From Aquilaria yunnanensis (lineage: Eukaryota; Streptophyta; Magnoliopsida; Malvales; Thymelaeaceae): a DNA stretch of 64,000 bases. Both the position numbers and the translations under genes were made by a program. The stretch lies in assembly GCA_039654915.1 (NCBI GenBank), contig CM077595.1:47523501-47587500 (forward strand), given 5' to 3'. Each line of letters opens with the position of its first letter. The stretch's first letter is position 1. This document shows positions 59,028-64,000 of this stretch, piece by piece. The notes below the pieces were generated by a model. It did no database searches. It was not told the DNA's origin and was given only the letters and a program-made list of their open reading frames with translations.

Positions 59028-59421
59028 GTCTTGGGAGTTAAGCCTCATTATATATACATCATATAGTGAGAATTTTCACAGTGCTTGCCCTAGTCTCCTT
59101 AAGGAAGAAATCATAAGTATTCTGAAAAGTTCCAGTCGCACTCTTGTCTTGCCATTCCTTGGAGGACGCACTATAGGCATAAGGGGAACGCATCTGCTAA
59201 AACATGGTGGAGGCATTGTGATTCGAGGGGTTCATGTGGATACCATAGAAAGCTTGAACATGTCAACTATTCAAGTTTTATGATTTGACTCAACAGTTGG
59301 GTCAAAGATCCCAGCCAACTAGGTATAAAAAATTCAAACACTTGATTTACTCCGTTTCACCTAGATCCTGGAATGTTTCCGCTATCTTCCACTGTGCTTT
59401 TTTGGATCCGAAAACCCTACA
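59028..59421 (+). repeat. Solo LTR D, segment 4 of 4
   Basis: GTCTTGGGAGTTAAGCC.. to ..AACCCTACA, the diverged end of the copia LTR. It includes a TATATATAC box at the usual TATA position and the CTTGGAGGACGC block. GGAAA at 59422-59426 is the duplication partner of GGGAA at 12593-12597, with one change. Confidence 0.87.
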
Positions 59422-61114
59422 GGAAAGCACTAATGTTGCTTGTATAGAACAAAATTAGAACCCTTGGGCTGCACATTAACTATAGAAAGCTCAATCCTAT
59501 GACCATAAAGAACATGCATCCTTTTCCTAAATTTAAAGATCTGTTTGATCAACTCAAGGGGGCAAAAGTCTTTTCAAAGATTAATCTCAGGTTTGGTTAT
59601 TTCCAGTTGAGAGTTAAAGAAGAAGGCATTCCTAAAACTACCTTCAGGACAATATGTCAACGCTTTACGTACATAATGATGCCATTTTGGTCACAAATGC
59701 GCCATCAATCTTTATTGACTTAATGAAAATAATCTTTAGATCCTATTTAGATAATTTTGTGGTGGTCTTTATAGATAACATTTTAGTGTACTGAAAGGAT
59801 GAGAAGGCACATGAAGAGCACTTGAAATTAGTGCTTGACTTGTTGGAGATGCACTAATTGTATGGAAACTAAACAAATTCTATTTTTGGACTATATAAAT
59901 GAGATATCTAGGTTATATTATAAATGGACAAGGACTAACTTTCGATTTAGAACAGGCCAAACCTGTCTTGGACTGGAAACAACCTTAGAATGTGATGGAA
60001 GTAAAAAGATTTTTAAGGCTAGCTGGCTATTACAGAAGATTTGTACATGAATTCTCTACGATAACAACTTCTTTGACTCAATTAAGAAGGAAATACCAGA
60101 AGTTTCAATGGTTAAAGAAGTGTGAACAAAGCTTCAAACAACTAAAGAACAAGCTCACTTTAAGACCAATTCTAGTACTGCATAACCCTACCAAATCTTT
60201 TGAGATTTATATAGATGCTTATGTGGTAGGATTAGGATGTGTACTAATGAAAGGGAAATAAGCCAATACTTATTGTTCTAGGCTGCTGAGGCCAGATGTG
60301 AGAAACTATCTAGTGCATGGTATAGAATTAGCTAATGTGGTCTTTACCTTGAAGCAATAGAGGCATTATTTGCTCAGAAATAAATGTTAGGTCTTCACTA
60401 AACATAAGAGTTTAAAATATACTTTTACTCAGAAAGAGTTGAATATGAAACAAATATGGTGACTCGAATACTTGAAAGATTTTGATTGTACCTTTAAGTA
60501 CACAGAAGGCAAAGTCAATGTCAGCAAATGCCTTGAGTAGGAAATATACTAGGATATTAAAGGCAAAGGGAGAAGAAACTAAAAGCAAGCTAAATAGCCT
60601 AACTTGTTTGCCAAACAAATGGTTGGAATGGGAGAAAACTTAGGTAGCTTGGGTAACCATACAACCAACCTAGGAAAAGGAAATATTAAGAGCACAACAC
60701 CATGATGAACACCTTGCTAAGGTGTCTTGTTAAATAGATGAAAAGTTGTTCAAGGTGTTCTTTTATAAGCAAGGATTACTGTACTTATAAGATAATATTT
60801 ATATGCCCAAGGGGTAAAGGTAAAGAGAACAAATCTTAAAACAAGCTCATTGTAGCAAGATGAGCATACATCCTGGAACACTAAGGATGTACAAAGACAT
60901 GAAAGAAAATTTTTGGTAGCTTAATATGAAGTAAGATATTAGGGGTGTTTGTGATTAAATGTGTGGTTTACCAACAACTGAAGGTAGAACATCAAAGGCT
61001 AGGAGGAAAACTACAAAGTTTACCTACACCTAAAAGAAAATGGGAATCCATAGCCATGCACTTTTTAGTAGGCATGCTTATGACTAGAAGAAGGCATGAT
61101 ATCAACTAGGTAAT
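59422..61114 (+). pseudogene. Ty3/gypsy pol, RT to integrase (element G)
   Basis: Continues the frame cut at 12597. RT: NYRKLNPMTIKNMHPFP, then [15 protein letters not shown], where the family has F-x-DD and one Asp is now Asn. RNase H: SFEIYIDAYVVGLGCVL and YLKDFDCTFKYTEGKVNV. Integrase zinc region: QAHCSKMSIHPGTLRMYKDM. Start of the core: [13 protein letters not shown], where the first catalytic Asp is His. It breaks at VIVG where the LTR of E begins (61115). Many stops and shifts. An old chromovirus-like copy by motif style. Confidence 0.87.
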
Positions 61115-62516
61115 TGTGGGGTTTTGGGAGCCAAACAAGCGCAGTGGAATATAACCGAAACCCTCCAGGATCCAAGTAAAATGGGGTAAACCAAGTGTTC
61201 AAAATTTATCATACCTAATTTGGTTGAGATCTTTCCCCCAAACTGAAGAGTCAAATCACAAAACCTGAATAGTTGATGTGTTTAAGCCCTTTACAGTATC
61301 CACATGAGCCTTTTAGGATCACCAGACTTCCACCATGTCCTGGCAGATGCATTTTTCTTACTCTCGGAGTGCTAGCTTGCGTCCTCTAAGGAATGGCAAG
61401 AAAAGAGTGCGGTTAGAACTTTTTTGGGAGGCGAGGGCAAGGTTGTAAATTTTTTACTAAATGATGTATTTATAGTGAGATTAAACTTCCTTGCCTAATG
61501 GGTTTCAAAGCCCTAATCCAATTAGGCTTTAATTTCAACCTTAATAATGGATCAATTTTTGGGCCAATTATTAACACAAAATTACCATGAAACAATAACC
61601 CAAATAAATTAGCCCATGCACTCAAATAATCCAAATAGGCTTTATGTGTGCCACCTAATAAGCTCTTACTACGTTCACAATGGTCGTAAATCACATGTAT
61701 AATCATAAGCAATGAGCGGTGTCTACCTACACATCATTCCTACCCAAGTAACAAGGTTGTCGGTGATTCGACTAAACCTTTATGATGATTATCTGTATAT
61801 GTCATTACCCCTTTGTCTAAGATATCAAGACTAAGCACGAGACATGGAATGTGTCATTCTTGTGTAGCCCAATCTTTGGTTTCTTGATTACCGAGTAGAC
61901 GAACTTAAACTGGTGACATTCATATCGTATATCAATTTATCTAAGCATGGCCATGCATTTCTTAGTCTCACTCTATCAATGGGCCCGAAGATATCACTCC
62001 TGTTACATAGGAGGGACAAATCCCATCTTAATCATACAAAACCCTCTGCATGATATGTGACATACCCAATGGCCTCCTTTAAGTTCATTTAGTTACGAGC
62101 AACAAAGGGAAGTATTAAAGTATGTGACTCACATGTAGGAAACCTTGATGACCTTAGGTCAAAGGACTACATATACCATGATCACTATGAGAATCACTTA
62201 TGAAACTCATATAACAATCCATGTAGCATTCTCATGGTGGGTCGGTCCATTACACAAGTTCTACAACTTGTACCCATACGTAGACTACATATCTCTTATT
62301 AGTCTCCACATATACTAGTTTTTATGTGTTATTGTAACCCGCTCTATGATAATACTAGACCAGGGACATCATTATTTTAGGGTTATAATTATGTTTATTA
62401 TGTTATGCAAAAAAAACAACAAATATAATTACTGGATTAACGCCTTAATAAAATATCATTAGTCAATGTGCAAAATACATTCATCTCATGATTGGCTTTT
62501 GGGCACAATACTAACA
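61115..62516 (-). repeat. 3' LTR of decayed copia element E
   Basis: Forward strand TGTGGGGTTTTGGGAGCC.. to ..CAATACTAACA, a reverse-oriented copia LTR, diverged like D with many substitutions and small indels. It is followed by a reverse polypurine tract (AGTGGGAGAT on its strand, 62517-62527). It interrupts the integrase of G. Confidence 0.88.
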
Positions 62517-63152
62517 ATCTCCCACTTGCACTAAAGCCAATCATCCATGTATCTAATATTGATTGACCTAGAATGGCTATCACGCTTCTGCTATGTAAGA
62601 GCTTTTTTGTCAGCAGAATAGCAATGTTGTTGTCTATCGAAGTCCTGCATATCCTCACATTACCCTTCTCAATGATCTCCCTGATGAGATGATAGCATTG
62701 GAGTATGTGTTTGGATCACTAGTAAGATTGAGGTTCCTTAACCTATGTGATTGCTCCATTCTTGTCACAATAGAGCTCTATTAGGTCGGCAATGTTTGGA
62801 ACCACTCTAAGTTCTATGATGAACTTCTTGATCCAAATTACTTCCTTCATAGCATCAGAGGTGGCAATGTACTCAGATTCTGTTGTAGAGTCAGCTACTA
62901 TCTTTGCATTGAACACTTCTAACTCACAACACCACCACCAATACAAAACACATAACCAGATTGTGACCTAAAATCATCCTTATTGGATTAAAAGCTAGCA
63001 TCGGTGTAACCACTTACAACGAGCTCATCTTCACCCCCAAAGACCAAAAATGCATCTTTAGTCCTCCATAAGTACTAAAGGATGTTCTTAACAGCTGTCC
63101 AGTGACTCTCACTGGGGTTCAATTGGTACCTGCTCGTCATGCTCAAGGCATA
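62517..63152 (-). pseudogene. Copia RNase H and pol tail of element E, truncated
   Basis: The reverse strand reads the pol end of the A/B/C family: YALSMTSRYQL, KDAFLVFG, ADSTTESEYIATSDAMKEV, ELYCDKNGAI and DTWMIGFSA, with frameshifts. It begins abruptly at about 63152 inside RNase H, with no LTR or coding upstream. The element was 5'-truncated by a rearrangement that joined it to fragment K, or the rest lies outside the window. Confidence 0.87.
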
Positions 63153-64000
63153 TGTTTGTTTCTTAACCTTCTGGTATCCTTGGCTAAGATAGCTATAGGT
63201 TTTTCTTCATATGTCAAGTTAGGTTGCAACTGTTTGTCTTCCACTACAATAGCATGCTTTGTGTCCAGTAGACACTTGTTAAGCATACTGATGTGAAAAA
63301 CATTATGAACACTTGACATGCTTGGCGGTAGAGCTAACCTGTATGCTACCTTGCCAACTCTATCCAAGATCTCATAAGGACCGATGTATCTTGGAGCTAA
63401 CTTGGTTCTTTTTCCAAATCTAACAGTGCCTTTGGTTGGTGCAACTTTCAGCCAAACATTGTCACCAACCTCAAATTCCAAGTTTCTCTTTCTTTTGTTG
63501 ACATAGGTTGTCGTCCTTTCATTTGCTACCTTTAATCTCTCTTGAATCTTCTTGATTTTGGTAGTAGTCTCTTCAATAATTTTGGGACCCAACTCTAGTC
63601 TGTCTGAGGCTTCCACCCAATAGTGGGGTGTCATGCACCTTCTTCCATATAATGCTTCGTAAGGTGCCATGCCAATGGTGCTTTGGTAACTATTGTTATA
63701 TGAGAATTCCACCAATGGCAAGTGTTGGTCCCATTCACCTTTGAAATCCAACACAGAGCTCCTGAGCATGTCTTGCAGTATCTGTATCACCCTTTCAGAT
63801 TGCCCATCTATCTGAGGATGATAAGCAGTACTCAGGTGGATTTTGGTTCCTAGTGCTTTATGAAAAGCACTCCAAAACTGAGCTGTAAATCTTGGATCTC
63901 TATCAGATACAATGGAGTCTGGCACTCCATGTAGTCTCACTATCTCCTGGACATAGATCTGAGTAACTTCTCCAAGGAGTCCGTGAGTTTCATAGGTAAG
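63153..64000 (-). pseudogene. Ty3/gypsy integrase fragment K
   Basis: The reverse strand is open from at least 63940: VSDRDPRFTAQFW (second catalytic Asp), YHPQIDGQSERV (catalytic Glu), YNNSYQSTIGMAPYEALYGR, then the C-terminal domain VGDNVWLKVAPTKG, GPYEILDRVGKVAYRLALPP and VFHISMLNK. This is chromovirus-type integrase. It stops at ILAKDTRRLRNK where it meets the copia fragment E mid-coding. The frame is intact over 260 codons, so it is younger or less decayed than G. The first catalytic Asp lies right of the window. Confidence 0.9.

Overview
This is a 64 kb piece of a large, repeat-rich plant nuclear genome, probably from a flowering plant. Essentially every base can be assigned to LTR retrotransposons nested inside one another. 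I see no host gene, no tRNA or rRNA gene and no prokaryotic feature. The evidence is LTR pairs with TG..CA ends, tRNA-type primer-binding sites, polypurine tracts, 5-bp target-site duplications (TSDs) and gag/pol reading frames of Ty1/copia and Ty3/gypsy type. Element letters below are mine.

Layout. (1) H, a reverse-strand Ty3/gypsy element that runs off the left edge. Its gag (about 9118 to 1) is split by copia element A (375-8632, TSD GGAAC). Its primer site is at 9349-9360 and its long 5' LTR begins at 9366. (2) G, an old forward-strand Ty3/gypsy relic: protease/RT start at about 11.79-12.60 kb, then RT, RNase H and integrase at 59.42-61.11 kb. Everything between is one nest inside G. A decayed copia-type solo LTR, D (TSD GGGAA/GGAAA), is cut into four pieces (12598-12899, 45197-45751, 47172-47347, 59028-59421). 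It was cut by X1 (TSD AGAAT), by solo LTR S (TSD CCAAC) and by X2 (TSD CATTA). X1 contains Tat-like gypsy element M1 (14688-44969, reverse, TSD ATTAG). M1 gag contains M2 (23591-42864, forward, same family, TSD GTCCT). The 3' LTR of M2 contains copia element B (33959-42283, TSD CGAAC). X2 contains copia element C (50337-58591, TSD ATAAG). (3) The right edge holds the 3' LTR and pol tail of a decayed reverse copia copy (E), fused to a chromovirus-type integrase fragment (K) that runs off the window.

How the parts work. B looks like the only potentially autonomous element: its LTRs differ at about 4 positions by eye and its single 1323-codon gag-pol frame is intact. A and C are broken sisters that share a gag frameshift. 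M1 and M2 are Tat-lineage elements with a protease-RT-RNase H-second RNase H-integrase order.

The most interesting content is in M1 and M2. Each carries an antisense gene between integrase and 3' LTR. It has its own TATA box, G-box-like sites, four exons with GT..AG introns, an N-terminal domain like the plant 'putative gypsy type transposon' family and a C-terminal coiled coil. Exons 1, 3 and 4 have identical lengths in the two copies. A hairpin-bearing repeat array sits where this gene and pol converge.
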